DNA of 64,000 nt from JBBQXH01 sp963710975 (GCA_963710975.1 CAVQCG010000005.1:372001-436000); one strand, 5' to 3'; shown: positions 35,249-44,732, counted from the stretch's first letter. Notes: generated by a model not told the origin, from the sequence alone. Numbers and translations are program-made.

Positions 35249-36244
35249 TCACCCCAGACGCGGATCGAACACGATCTTGATGCCCCTCCCGGCCCGGAGG
35301 TCGGCGAATACCCGCTCCCACTCGCCGAGGGGTACGACCTCCGAGACCAGCGCCTCCAGCTCGATCTTCCGTGAGTCGACCAGCGCGAGGGCCTGCCGCC
35401 ACGACCTGGGCGTCGACGCGAACCCCGAGGTGATGACGAGCTCCTTCTGGAACACGTTGTCGAGCGGCACCGTCACCGGCTTCCCGAAGACGCCGATCTG
35501 GACGTAGCGCCCGCCGCGCCGAGCCGCGTCGAGGCACGTCGAGGCGCCGCCGGCCGCTCCCGAGCACTCGATGACAACGTCGGCCGAGCCCGTCTCCGGC
35601 GCATGCGTGGTGTCGAACCCGAGCTTCCGGGCGGCCTCCAGTCGAACCTCGTCCTGCGGCAACCCCACGACGAGGACATCGCCGCCGAGCGCTCGGGCAA
35701 CCTGGGCCGCGAGAAGCCCGATCGGCCCGGGCCCGGTCACGACGACGGCGTCCCCGGTCGTCACCTTCGGTGGGTCGAACAGGCAGTTGCACACGCACGC
35801 GAGTGGCTCGAAGAGTGCAGCGGCATGGTCGCCGAGCCAGTCGGGAACGCGGTGCAGGTTGCGCTCGGGGACGATCACCTGGCGCGCGAAGGCACCGTCG
35901 ACGAACGAGCCGATCGAGCGCCTGTCCGGGCAGAGGTTGATCCGTCCGTCGCGGCACCACTCGCAGACGCCGCACGTCGAGAAGTACGTCTCGGAGACGA
36001 CCCGGACGCCCAGCCAGTCCGGATCGACGCCGGCACCCACCGCGCTGACCACGCCGCAGACTTCGTGCCCCATGGTGACCGGCGGGATGCTCCGAAACTC
36101 GTCCGCCTCGATGTGCAGGTCTGTCCCGCAGACGCCTGCTCCGAGTACGTCGAGCACGACCTCGCCCGCCTCGGGCTCCCGCGGCTCCCGCTCGGCGATC
36201 CCGACGTTGCCCGGCCCGGGCGCGAGCTTGGTGAGTCCCTTCAC
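35249..36244 (-). CDS. Zinc-binding polyol/sugar dehydrogenase (MDR superfamily, sorbitol dehydrogenase-like)
   Basis: 331 residues. GVCGTDLHI and GHEVCGVV give the catalytic zinc site. The structural zinc loop is STCGVCEWCRDGRINLCPDR with four Cys. FEPLAC and the VTGPGPIG nucleotide loop are present. It oxidises a polyol or sugar with NAD. It lies between the enolase-like dehydratase and the isomerase in the long operon. Confidence 0.88.
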   Translation of the reverse strand: MKGLTKLAPGPGNVGIAEREPREPEAGEVVLDVLGAGVCGTDLHIEADEFRSIPPVTMGHEVCGVVSAVGAGVDPDWLGVRVVSETYFSTCGVCEWCRDGRINLCPDRRSIGSFVDGAFARQVIVPERNLHRVPDWLGDHAAALFEPLACVCNCLFDPPKVTTGDAVVVTGPGPIGLLAAQVARALGGDVLVVGLPQDEVRLEAARKLGFDTTHAPETGSADVVIECSGAAGGASTCLDAARRGGRYVQIGVFGKPVTVPLDNVFQKELVITSGFASTPRSWRQALALVDSRKIELEALVSEVVPLGEWERVFADLRAGRGIKIVFDPRLG

Positions 36245-36269
36245 GACATCCTCGGCGACACGTTGGTTT

Positions 36270-37481
36270 CTACGCGAGCGAGGTGGCGGTGCGGTCCCGG
36301 ATGACCTCGGTCGCGAGCCCGAACGCGGGCCGCGAGCCCGCGCCGATCCCGATCTCGCCCGAGTACGGGTGGTCGGCGACGAAGTCCCAGTCGATGTCGA
36401 CCCCGAGGCCCGGACCGGTCGGCAGATCGATCACGCTGTCGTGCACAGGCGGCGGGTTCGTGACGAGCTTCTCCTGGATCTCGTTGTAGGTCCTGTCGTA
36501 CTCGATGATCGGCGCGTTGCTCGAGGCGGCCACGACGTGGAGGTTCGCGGCGATCGTCAGGGCGTCCGAGAACGTATGCGGGATCGCATGCAGGTGGAAC
36601 GAGCCGGCGAGGTCGAAGATGCGCTTCGCCTCGCTGATCCCGCCGCACCGCGAGGCATCCGCCTGCACGACGTGGATCGCGCTCTTCTGGAAGAACGGCA
36701 GGAAGTCCCAACGCGTGTACATGTTCTCACCGGTCGCGATCCTGACGTCGAGCCTGTCGGCGAGGAACGCATGCCCGTCGACGTCGTCGATCGAGAGCGG
36801 CTCCTCGAAGAACGGCACGGCGAGCTTCTCGAGCTCTCGGCCGACGCGCAGCGCGAGATGGCGGGTGTAGCACTGGTTCGCGTCGACGAGCATGTCGACG
36901 TCGTAGCCGACCTCCTCCCGTATCGCCCAGAGCGACGCGATGTCGTTCTCGACGTCGAGACCCACCTTGACCTTGAAGGCCCTGAACCCCTGGTCGACGA
37001 AGGCACGCGCCTGTGCGGCCGCCCCGGACGGCGTGTCCCAGTACACCGAGCTCGAATAGCAGGGAACAGGGTCGTGAAACGCCCCGCCGAGAAGCTGGTA
37101 GACGGGCGCTCCCAGCGCCTTGCCCTTGATGTCCCAGAGCGCGATGTCGATCGCCGACAGGATCGCCACGCCGACCGAGCGCGCGCCGTGGACACGGATG
37201 ATCGACCCGTAGTAGATCTTGTCCCAGAGGTATTCGATCCGGTGCGGGTCCTCGCCGACGAGCGCCGCCGCGAACGTGTTGTCGCAGAGGGAGGCCACCG
37301 AGCCGAGGTCGAGCGAGGCGCTGCCGAACGAGCAGGGCCCGTAGCCCGAGATGCCCTCGTCGGTCGTCAGCTCGACGAACGCGGCCTGGCGGCGGAGCTT
37401 GTAGCCGGCGCCACTCCGCACGCGGTACTCCTCCGGGATGACCGTGTCGACGATGTGGGTCTTGACGCCGGTGATCCTCAC
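36270..37481 (-). CDS. Enolase-superfamily sugar-acid dehydratase/cycloisomerase (mandelate racemase group)
   Basis: 403 residues from GTG 37481. Catalytic KVKVG (KxK, about residue 172), Asp in MLVDANQCY, Glu in FFEEPLS, Glu in IATGENMY and His in AIPHTFSD are all present. This is the MR-type base and metal set for dehydrating or racemising sugar acids such as galactonate or related aldonates. Its start overlaps the iron-type dehydrogenase stop (GTGA). It would feed a 2-keto-3-deoxy acid to one of the aldolases in the window. Confidence 0.88.
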   Translation of the reverse strand: MRITGVKTHIVDTVIPEEYRVRSGAGYKLRRQAAFVELTTDEGISGYGPCSFGSASLDLGSVASLCDNTFAAALVGEDPHRIEYLWDKIYYGSIIRVHGARSVGVAILSAIDIALWDIKGKALGAPVYQLLGGAFHDPVPCYSSSVYWDTPSGAAAQARAFVDQGFRAFKVKVGLDVENDIASLWAIREEVGYDVDMLVDANQCYTRHLALRVGRELEKLAVPFFEEPLSIDDVDGHAFLADRLDVRIATGENMYTRWDFLPFFQKSAIHVVQADASRCGGISEAKRIFDLAGSFHLHAIPHTFSDALTIAANLHVVAASSNAPIIEYDRTYNEIQEKLVTNPPPVHDSVIDLPTGPGLGVDIDWDFVADHPYSGEIGIGAGSRPAFGLATEVIRDRTATSLA

Positions 37482-38645
37482 CCTGCCACCACCCGGTAGA
37501 GCTCGGCGAGATCCTCGGGCGTGACGGGTCTCGGGTTCGTGGTGATGTTGCGGCTCTTCATGGCGTCCTCCACCAGGGTCGGAATGTCGAGATCGTCGGG
37601 GTCGAGCCCCCAATCACGGAGCGTGGCCGGGAGCTCGACCGATCGGAGAAGCTCGCGGACCGCGTCGACGCCGCGCTCCGCCGCCTCGGCAGGGGGCAAA
37701 CCGTCGACGTTCGACCCCAGCGCAGCGGCGATCTCCGCGAGCTTGGCCTCGCAGGCAGGGCGAAGGAAGTCGAGGCCGGCGGGCATGAAGATCGCATTTG
37801 CGACGCCGTGCGGGACACCATGATGGGCGGTGACGGGCGTCGAGGCCGCGTGCACGATCGCGTTCGCATTCATGTTGAACGCGATCCCCGTCATCGTGCT
37901 GGCGAGCGACACCTGGCCGATGGCGTCCGGATCGCGGTCGTACACGGCGGTCCTGCAGGTTCGCGCCGATCATCCTGATCGCGCGGATGTTGATCGCATC
38001 GAGAAGCGGATCGGAGCCGAGGTTCAGGTAGGACTCGATCGCGTGGGCGAGCGCGTCGGCGCCGGTCGCGGCGATGATGTGCGGTGGAGCGCTGCGTACG
38101 AGCTCCGGATCGACGATTGCGACCCGGGCGGCAAGATTCCGGGCGGCGCAGACCACCTTGAAGTGCTCGGCCGGATCGGTGATGACGACGACGAACGTCA
38201 CCTCTGCACCCGTTCCGCAGGTCGTCGGGAGGCACACGACCGGAGGGCCCGGCCTCGGCACGAGATCCTTCCCGCGGTAGTCCCAGATCGAACCGCCGTT
38301 CTCGATGAGCGCCGAGGCCGCCTTGGCGGCGTCCATCGAGCTGCCACCCCCCAGGCCGACCAGACCGTCGCAGCGTTCCTGACGGTAGAGCTCGACGATC
38401 TCCGCAAGGTTCGTCGTGGTGGGGTTCTGCTCGGTGTCCGTGTAGATGGCCGATTCGAGGCCGGCCTCGCGGATCCGACCTGAGATGGCGTCGACCAGAC
38501 CTGCGCCGGCGACTCCACGATCCGACACGACGAGGGCACGTGTCACCCCGAGCTCGGCAAGCCTCTGCGCGACGTCCTTCGACGCGCCGGGCGCGTAGAA
38601 GATCCGCGTCGGGCACTCGAAGAGATGAACGCTGTCCCAGGCCAT
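37478..38645 (-). CDS. Iron-containing alcohol dehydrogenase, suspected single-base insertion
   Basis: About 388 residues after repair, of the Fe-ADH/maleylacetate reductase superfamily. GGGSSMDAAKAAS binds NAD, and LPTTCGTGAEVT is the family signature. Metal ligands are expected in ATGADALAHAIE and later at HHGVPHGVANA. The frame breaks near 37953 (CTGCAGGACCGCC for CTGCAGGCCGCC); removing one base gives NLQAAVYDRDPDAIGQ. It is the first gene of the minus-strand catabolic operon, with a promoter and inverted-repeat operator directly upstream. Confidence 0.87.
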
Positions 38646-38658
38646 GTCCCTAGCGGTC

Positions 38659-38675
38659 CACTGTTCGGAGCAGTG
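38659..38675 (-). promoter_or_regulatory. Operator CACTG-N7-CAGTG before the catabolic operon
   Basis: On the + strand CACTG-TTCGGAG-CAGTG is a perfect 5-bp inverted repeat with a 7-base spacer, 13 bases upstream of the dehydrogenase start. With flanks, 22 bases match the site at 40637-40658 with one mismatch, including the asymmetric spacer. It lies just downstream of a -35/-10 pair, suiting repression by one of the FCD regulators next door. Confidence 0.65.
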
Positions 38676-38687
38676 CCACGGCCCGGG

Positions 38688-38717
38688 ACGCTACCAAGCC
38701 TCGCGATCCAGCGTCAA
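38688..38717 (-). promoter_or_regulatory. Promoter of the 38645-to-23896 catabolic operon
   Basis: Reading the minus strand, TTGACG (38717-38712), 18 bases, then TAGCGT (38693-38688). The expected start point falls at about 38681, just before the CACTG/CAGTG operator. The same TTGACG/TTAGCG arrangement precedes the regulator at 40629. The -35 overlaps the last codons of the GntR gene. Confidence 0.5.
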
Positions 38718-39416
38718 ACAGGACTCGAGCGAGAGTTCGGAGCAGCACCGGCGCGCGCAGCGAGGACGCGGGAGGCCCCACCCCGGATGTGCAGTGCGAC
38801 AGCTTCTTCCAGTGCGTCGACGTCCCGCTTCTCGAACGCGTCGATGATGAGACCGTGCTCCTCGTTGATGTCGCCGAGGTCGGGCACACCCTGGCCGTGC
38901 CTCGTCCGGGCGATCAGCGCATCGTGGTAGAGGCCCCGGAGCGCGTTCACCAGATAGCGGTTCCCACTCGACTCGACGAGAACCTCGTGGAACTCCTGGT
39001 TCATTCGCACGAAGGCGGTGAAGCTCCCCGAATGCGTGTCGTATCGGGCCGCCGCGATGCGGGCCTGGATCGCCCGGAGGCGCTCGATCGACTCCTCGGG
39101 CGCCCGGTCGCACCCGAGGCGGGCGGCCGACCGCTCGATGGCCTCCCGGGCCTCGAACGACTCGGAGATCTCATCCGGCGTGGGATCTGCGAGGACGGTG
39201 AATCCCCGGAAGGGCGTCGAGTCGACGAGGTGCTCTGCGCCGAGCCGCGTCAACGCGTCCCGAACCGGTGTCGCGCTCACGCCCAGCTCGCGGGCCAGCT
39301 GGTCGATCACCAGCTTTTCCGCGGGTGCGTAGTGCATGTCGAGAATCCGCTCGCTCAGCGTGTCGTAGAGCCTGGTCGGCGAGGCCGCTACGGTCGATGG
39401 GCGGACGTCGGGCCAC
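38714..39416 (-). CDS. GntR/FadR-family regulator with FCD domain, suspected single-base insertion
   Basis: About 233 residues if GTG 39416 is used and one base is removed near 39374, giving ...SGLADRLYDTLSERIL. Without that repair there is no ATG/GTG/TTG ahead of the HTH in its own frame. Winged helix: KLVIDQLARELGVSATPVRDALTRL. FCD domain: MNQEFHEVLVESSGNRYL and EEHGLIIDAFEKRD, carrying the metal His residues. It lies just upstream of, and in the same direction as, the catabolic operon. An inverted-repeat operator sits immediately before its start. Confidence 0.82.
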
Positions 39417-39421
39417 GGCGC

Positions 39422-39444
39422 AGGATCGTAGATCCTACAGGATC
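39422..39444 (-). promoter_or_regulatory. Overlapping GGATC inverted repeats before the GntR start
   Basis: AGGATC-GTA-GATCCT (39422-39436) and GATCCT-AC-AGGATC (39431-39444) are two perfect, overlapping palindromes. They begin 6 bases upstream of the proposed GTG start at 39416. TAGGAT within them can act as a -10. GntR/FCD proteins bind such short palindromes, so autoregulation is likely. The site also codes for the last residues of the MetE-like remnant. Confidence 0.62.
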
Positions 39445-39874
39445 CACGACTCCTCCTGCTTGCAGGTGAGACCGAGCTCGGCTCTGACGATCTGTGTCCC
39501 ATCAACGAGGCTGCGGAGCTTCGCGAACGCGACGTCTGGTGGGCGGTGTTCTCGATGCCACTCCGCTCGACGAACACGCCCGGGTTGTCCAGATCGATTC
39601 CCGAGAGCGCGTTGGCGAAGCGGTTCGAGTAGCTCTCGCGCCGGATCTCCCCGTCGGTCACCACGTCGATCCCGGCCCGCTCCATGTCTCGGACGGCGAG
39701 CGTCGTCGCATCGTCCTGTGTCTGCTCGAGGAACTCGGGCTCCACCCGCCACAGCTCATGGGCCTGCGCCCGGGGTGGCGGGCGCTTCCGAAGGCGATCG
39801 CGATCGATTAGCCAGTCCGGCTGCGGGTAGCTGCCGACCACCGTGGTCGCAAGTACGATCGGCGCCGGGGTCAC
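39435..39874 (-). pseudogene. MetE-like (cobalamin-independent methionine synthase family) gene with a large internal deletion
   Basis: From GTG 39874 the first ~110 codons read LATTVVGSYPQPDWLIDRDR...DMERAGIDVVTDGEIRRES...ANALSGIDLDNPG, the N-terminal part of MetE C-domain-like proteins. At about 39540 the sequence jumps, in another frame, to PPDVAFAKLRSLVDGTQIV, the usual last helix of the same family. Roughly 230 residues with the zinc ligands are missing, so it cannot be active. The start sits in GTGA context inside the upstream regulator. The 5' frame stays open into the downstream GntR gene, so a read-through fusion is possible but unlikely to matter. Confidence 0.75.
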
Positions 39875-40629
39875 CCGCGCGCATGGCCGGCGGCGGCCCC
39901 ATGGCGTAGAGGCCGAGCACGAACTCACGATTGCGGCGCACGATGACGGCTGCGGTCGCGCGCGCACCCTCGACGTCGCCGTCCTCGATCGCGTCGACGA
40001 GGCTCCGGTGCGACTCGACGCTGACGCGCAGGTCGCCGAAGCGGCGAATCGCCGCCTCCGCCCCGAGCTCCATGTCCTGCTTGAGAAGCGACCGGATGTC
40101 GAGCATTGCACGGAGGAGGTATCGGTTGCCCGCAGCCTCGGCCAGGGCGATGTGGAACTCGACGTCTGCCTCCGGGTAGTCGTACGGGCTCGCCGCCGCC
40201 TCCTCCATCACGACGATGCACTCGCGCAGCCTCGCGATCTGGTCAGGCGTGCCCTGCTGGGCCGCCAGCGCCGCAAGCTGAACCTCGATCACTTCCCTCG
40301 CCTCGACGAGCTCCTCGACCTCCCTGCGTTCGAGCGGCCGACTGGTCGTCGTATTGCCGAACTCGACGACGCGATCGAGCGACTGACGCGGGATCGACCA
40401 CGAACGTCCCCCGGCCGGCATGAGTCCGGACGAGCCCTGCGCTGATGAGCATGCTGATCGCCTCCCGTACCGATCCGACGCTCACCGAGTAGATGCCTGC
40501 GAGCTCGCGGTGGCCCGGCAGCTGCGACCCCGGCGCGAACTCACCCGATGCGATCTGGCGGCGCAACCGGGCGGCGATCGCCGCCGGGACGTTCTCCCGC
40601 CGGGCAGGCCGGGGGGCGCCGGACTTCAC
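39756..40629 (-). CDS. GntR/FadR-family regulator with FCD domain, suspected single-base insertion
   Basis: About 290 residues after repair from GTG 40629. Winged helix: GSQLPGHRELAGIYSVSVGSVREAISML, wing GRGTFVVDP. The frame breaks near 40385; removing one base gives ...DPAQSLDRVVEFGN. The FCD domain has VEFHIALAEAAGNRYLL and SHRSLVDAIEDGD. The tail beyond VRRNREFVLGLYAMG is unlike the family and runs into the MetE-like gene, so a further frame error near 39900 may hide an earlier stop at the GTGA. The promoter at 40668-40696 places transcription start below GTG 40680, favouring GTG 40629. Confidence 0.78.
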
Positions 40630-40637
40630 GAGCGTGC

Positions 40638-40654
40638 CACTGTTCGGAGCGGTG
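40638..40654 (-). promoter_or_regulatory. Second copy of the CACTG-N7-C(A/G)GTG operator
   Basis: CACTG-TTCGGAG-CGGTG on the + strand, 9 bases from the GTG start of the FCD regulator and between its promoter and start. It matches the site before the dehydrogenase operon (38659-38675) at 21 of 22 positions including flanks. Autoregulation plus control of the operon by this regulator is the simplest reading. Confidence 0.65.
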
Positions 40655-40667
40655 CCACCGCCGCTGA

Positions 40668-40696
40668 CGCTAACAAGCACGCCGATTCGACGTCAA
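40668..40696 (-). promoter_or_regulatory. Promoter of the FCD regulator gene
   Basis: Minus-strand TTGACG (40696-40691), 17 bases, TTAGCG (40673-40668). The predicted transcription start near 40661 is followed by the operator and the GTG at 40629. Layout and hexamers mirror the promoter of the catabolic operon. Confidence 0.5.
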
Positions 40697-40782
40697 CTAT
40701 TGATGATGAACGAACGTTTCTCGCTGGACAAAGCGATGGCGCGTTGGTATTAGTGCCGAGCCCTGCGGTGATCGGAACACGC

Positions 40783-40820
40783 TTGACGTGAGCGGGCCTG
40801 GAGGGTTAGAAATCGTTTTC
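40783..40820 (+). promoter_or_regulatory. Promoter and LacI-type operator for the sugar ABC importer
   Basis: TTGACG (40783-40788), 18 bases, TAGAAA (40807-40812). Overlapping the -10 is GAAATCGTTTTC (40809-40820), an exact match to the GAAANCGNTTTC core bound by many LacI-family repressors. No LacI-family gene is present in the window, so the repressor would be encoded elsewhere. Confidence 0.55.
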
Positions 40821-40893
40821 AAGCATGGCTGGGGAACGTAGTTCGGGAGCGACCGGTGACGACCGGTCGGGAGTTCCGTACCGAGGAGGAGGC

Positions 40894-42694
40894 ATGAAGA
40901 AAAAGCTCGAGAAGATGAAGGATGCACTGCCCGGCGAGGAGCTACTGAAGCGGCCCATCAGTCGCAAGCAGTTCGTCGCCGGTGCCGGTGCAACCAGCTT
41001 CGGACTGCTGCTCGCCGCGTGCGGCGGCAGCTCGAACGAGACCGCGACGACCGAGGCAACGGCGACGACGGCCGCCGCCACGGACACGGGCGCTGCCGAC
41101 ACGGGCACAGCCGCGCCCGTCGGTGAGGCCCCGCTGAAGGAGGGTCTGGCCGACGGCATGTACGGCGGCCCGGTGGGCTTCCCCGGCGCCGAGCGATACC
41201 AGTACCCGCTCGACTCCGAGGAAGGCCGCGCGATCTCGGCTCTCCGGCAGATGAAGCAGGACGGCACGGCGCCTGACACGATCATCGTCCAGACGCTCGA
41301 CTTCGCGAAGCCGCAGTTCACGACCGGGTTCGAGACGCCGGACGGCAACGGAGCTGCGATCGTCGACCTCTTCGAGGAGGAGACGGGGATCAAGATCGAG
41401 TTCGTCGAGACCACGCCGGCCGACGAGTACCAGACGAACCTCCGCAACGCGTCGACGAAGAACGGCAGCTTCGACGCCGTCACCTCGGCGATCGAGGAGA
41501 TGGGCGACTTCGCCGAGGCGGGCCTCCTCCTGCCCCTCGACGACTACGTCACGAAGTACCAGCCGAGCTGGAGCGATCCGACGTACGGCTACGCGGGCGG
41601 CGACACCACCGTGACGCTGTTCACGCAGTACAAGGGCATTACGTACTTCGTCGCGTTCGACAACGACACGCAGCCGTTCATGTACCGCTCCGACCTCTGG
41701 GAGGACCCGACCGAGCAGGCGAACTTCGCGGACAAGTACGGCTACCCGCTCGCCTTCCCGCTGACCTGGGACGAGCACAAGGACATGGCCGAGTTCTTCA
41801 CCCGCAAGGACGCGGCGACGCCGCTCTACGGTGACGTGATGACGTACGCGCCATTCTGGTGCGTCGTCAACTTCAACCAGCGGTTCGTCTCGTCGGCCAA
41901 CCCGAACATGCTGTACTTCAACGAGGACGGCTCGGCCAACGTCAACAACGAGGCCGGTGTTCGGGCGTTCACGGAGATCCTCGAGAACCTCCAGTACCAC
42001 GGCCCCGGCGCACTCCAGAAGGACTGGCTCGCGCAGTACCAGCTCATGGGCTCGGGGAACGGCGTGCAGGGCGGGTCGTTCCCGAACTCGACGAAGATCA
42101 TTCCGGGGAACAAGGACCTCGACACCGCGAACGTCGGGCAATTCATCAAGACGAACGTCACGCCCGGCCGGGTCGTCGACGGCGTCCTGATCCGGCGACC
42201 GGTGATCTTCTACAACATCTGTTACGGCGTGAACGCGTTCTCAGACCCGAGCAGGCACGAGGCCGACATACCTCTTCCTGCAGTGGGCAGGCGGGGCGCG
42301 GATGTACACGTACCTCTGCTTCAACGTGAACGGCTACCAGGATCCGCACCACACCTACACGCTGGAGGATCCGTACACCGCTCAGAGCTACAAGCCGCAG
42401 CCCCTGGGCGCGTTCCAGGAGATCGTGCCGCGGACGGCACCGCCGATCACGATCCGCGGTGGCTCCGAGTACCGGACGTCGACGTCCGACATGATCCAGG
42501 CAGTGCTGACCAAGCAAATGACGCCAGAGGCTGCGGCCAAGGCGCTCGAGGAAGCCTGGAACAAGACGACGGATCGCCTGGGCGCGGACACCCAGGTGGA
42601 GGCCCTCCAGACGCTCTACTCGGCCTTCCCGACAGTCACCGACGCTCCTGACACGCAGCTCGACATCACGGACGTCTCGACCACCGTCTCCTAG
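40894..42694 (+). CDS. ABC sugar transporter substrate-binding lipoprotein (CUT1 family), suspected single-base insertion
   Basis: About 599 residues after repair. ATG 40894 follows GAGGAGGAGGC at ideal distance; ATG 40825 lacks a ribosome site and would add 23 odd residues. Signal: ISRKQFVAGAGATSFGLLLAAC, with lipobox Cys near residue 50, then a Thr/Ala-rich linker. The SBP_bac_1 body shows IVDLFEEETGIKIEFVE and GYPLAFPLTWDEHKDMAEFF. It is longer than typical maltose binders (about 420), like GlpV-type proteins. The frame breaks near 42266; removing one base gives AAYLFLQWAGGARMYTYL. It is the first gene of a five-gene importer operon. Confidence 0.87.
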
Positions 42695-42718
42695 AAACGG
42701 ATCGTGTGAGAACACGGT

Positions 42719-43760
42719 ATGGAGGCACACCGCGAGGAAATGACAGTCCGGCAGGCGCCCAAGCGGCGCCTGCCGGACGTCGGCGGACGGAGCCACAAGG
42801 GGATCGGGAGTGTCCTGATCACACCCGGCCAGCTGTTGATGGTGTTCATCGTCGCCTTCCCGGCGGTGCTCGCCATCTACATCGGCTTTACCGAGTGGAA
42901 CCCGACGAGCGGCGAGAACGTCTGGCATGCGTACAAGTTCTGGCACTGGTTCGACGGCTACTGGGAGGCGCTCACCAGCGAGGTCTTCTGGGAGGCCATG
43001 TGGCACACGGTGCTCTTCACCGTCGTCTGCGACCGCGGTCGAGTTCGGGCTCGGGTTCGCGCTCGCGCTACTCCTCCTCAAGAACTTCAGAGGACGAGGG
43101 CTGTTGATGGTCTTCTTCCTGCTCCCGATGATGGTCGTTCCGGCCGTGACCGGCTTCGTCTTCTTCATGATCTTCCAGGTCGACGGGCCGCTGAACCAGG
43201 CGCTCGAGATCATCCTCGGGCATCCCGTCACGATCGACTGGCTCTCCGATCCGTCGCTCGCGCTCTGGACGACGATGGTGGCCGACATCTGGCAGTGGAC
43301 ACCGCTCATGTTCCTGATCCTGCTGTCCGGGCTCGTCGCCCTGCCCGAGGACCAGACGAACGCGGCCCGCATCCTCGGTGCGAGCTTCTACCAGCAGATG
43401 CGCCGGCTCGTGCTGCCGATGCTGAAGCCCGTCATCCTGATCGCGCTGATCATCCGCGCGATCGAGGTCTTCAAGATCTTCGACTCGGTCTACCTGATGA
43501 CGAAGGGTGGGCCGGGCACCGCGAGCGAGACCATCTCGACGTATCTCGTCAAGCAGGTGAACATCAACGGCCGCTGGGGCTACGCGAGCTCCGTCGCCCT
43601 CCTCGTGCTCATCTTCGTGAGCATCGTCGCGGTTCGCGCCATCCGGCCGATCGAACAGGCCCAGGATGAGTCGCTCGAGGAGCTCGTCGGCTCCGAGATC
43701 CCGGCAGACGCGCAGACCCAGCGCGTCGAGGAAGCCATAGAGGCGGAGGCACGAGTCTGA
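42719..43760 (+). CDS. ABC sugar transporter permease (MalF/UgpA-like), suspected single-base insertion
   Basis: About 346 residues after repair, with six membrane spans. The frame breaks near 43028 (GTCGTCTGCGACC); removing one T gives VLFTVVATAVEFGLGFALALLL. The EAA loop that contacts the ATPase reads EDQTNAARILGASFYQQMRRLVLPML. A second in-frame ATG at 42740 has GAGGAA upstream and may be the real start. It ends with ATG overlap into the next permease. The inner-membrane partner is the protein at 43760. Confidence 0.87.
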
Positions 43761-44732
43761 TGGCGGCAGCCGAGACACCCGTCGAGATCCGGAAGCCGCG
43801 TCGTCGAGCCACCGAAGGCGTCGGTCGGAAAGTTCCTCAGACCGATCGGACGATGGGGCGCCATCCTGCTCTTGATCGGGCTCTTCGGGTTCCCGCTCTA
43901 CTGGACCGTCACCATGTCGTTCAAGCCGCTCGCGGAGTGGAACCCGCCGGGCAAGGTCTACTGGTGGCCCGCCAATCCGACCCTCGCCAACTACGAGAGC
44001 GTCCTCGACATCCCCACCGGCGAGTCATCTTCCAGCACCGGCGAGGTCTCCGTCAGCGACCTGCTCGGGAGCAGCAGCGGCGGCACGAACACGAACAACG
44101 CGCTCCCGTACCTCAAGAACAGCGCGCTCGCCGCGGTGCTCGGAACGCTCATCGCGCTGGTCATCGGCATCTTCACGGCGTATGGCATCGCCCGGTTCAG
44201 GGCAGGCGGGCGGATGCTGCCGTTCCAGATCCTGCAGCTCCGAATGTTCCCACCGATCGCCGTGATCATCCCCCTGCTCTTCATGTGGGTGTACCTCGGC
44301 CTCTGGGACACGTGGTACGGGCTCGCGATCCTCTACGGGGCGGTGACGTTCCCGTTCGTCGTCTGGTTGATGCGGAGCTTCTTCCAGGAGGTCCCGCGCG
44401 AGATCTCCGAGGCCGCGATCGTCGACGGCTGCACGCAGTGGGGTGCCTTCTTCAAGGCCGTCCTCCCCCAGGTGAAAGGTGGGCTCGCCGCCACGGCGCT
44501 GTTCGTCTTCATCCTGAACTGGTCAGACTTCCTGATCGCGCTCGTGATGACGCAGGACCACGCCAAGACCGCTCCCGTGTTCCTCAACTCGCTGCAGAGC
44601 GGAGGAACCGGCCAGCAGTACGGCGTGCAGGCCGCGCTCGCGATGATCCTCATCCTGCCGCCCGCGATCTTCGGGCTCCTCATCAATCGCTATCTCGTCC
44701 GCGGCCTGACCTTCGGCGCGATCAAGCGGTAA
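43760..44732 (+). CDS. ABC sugar transporter permease (MalG/UgpE-like) with a Ser/Gly-rich insert, suspected single-base insertion
   Basis: About 323 residues after repair of a frame break near 43800-43850, which joins MAAAETPVEIRKPR to KFLRPIGRWGAILLLIGLF. Six spans; EAA loop EVPREISEAAIVDGCTQWGAFFKAVLP. Between span 1 and span 2 (about residues 75-105) is a periplasmic insert, ESSSSTGEVSVSDLLGSSSG plus GTNTNN, absent from most MalG proteins. The gene starts at the stop of the first permease and ends 6 bp before the first ATPase gene. Confidence 0.86.

Noticed and set aside
38714..40111. A continuous frame apparently fusing the MetE-like N-terminus to the GntR regulator
   Set aside because: The fusion arises because the MetE-like gene has lost its middle out of frame. 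The joining stretch is not conserved, and a separate start plus operator exist for the regulator.
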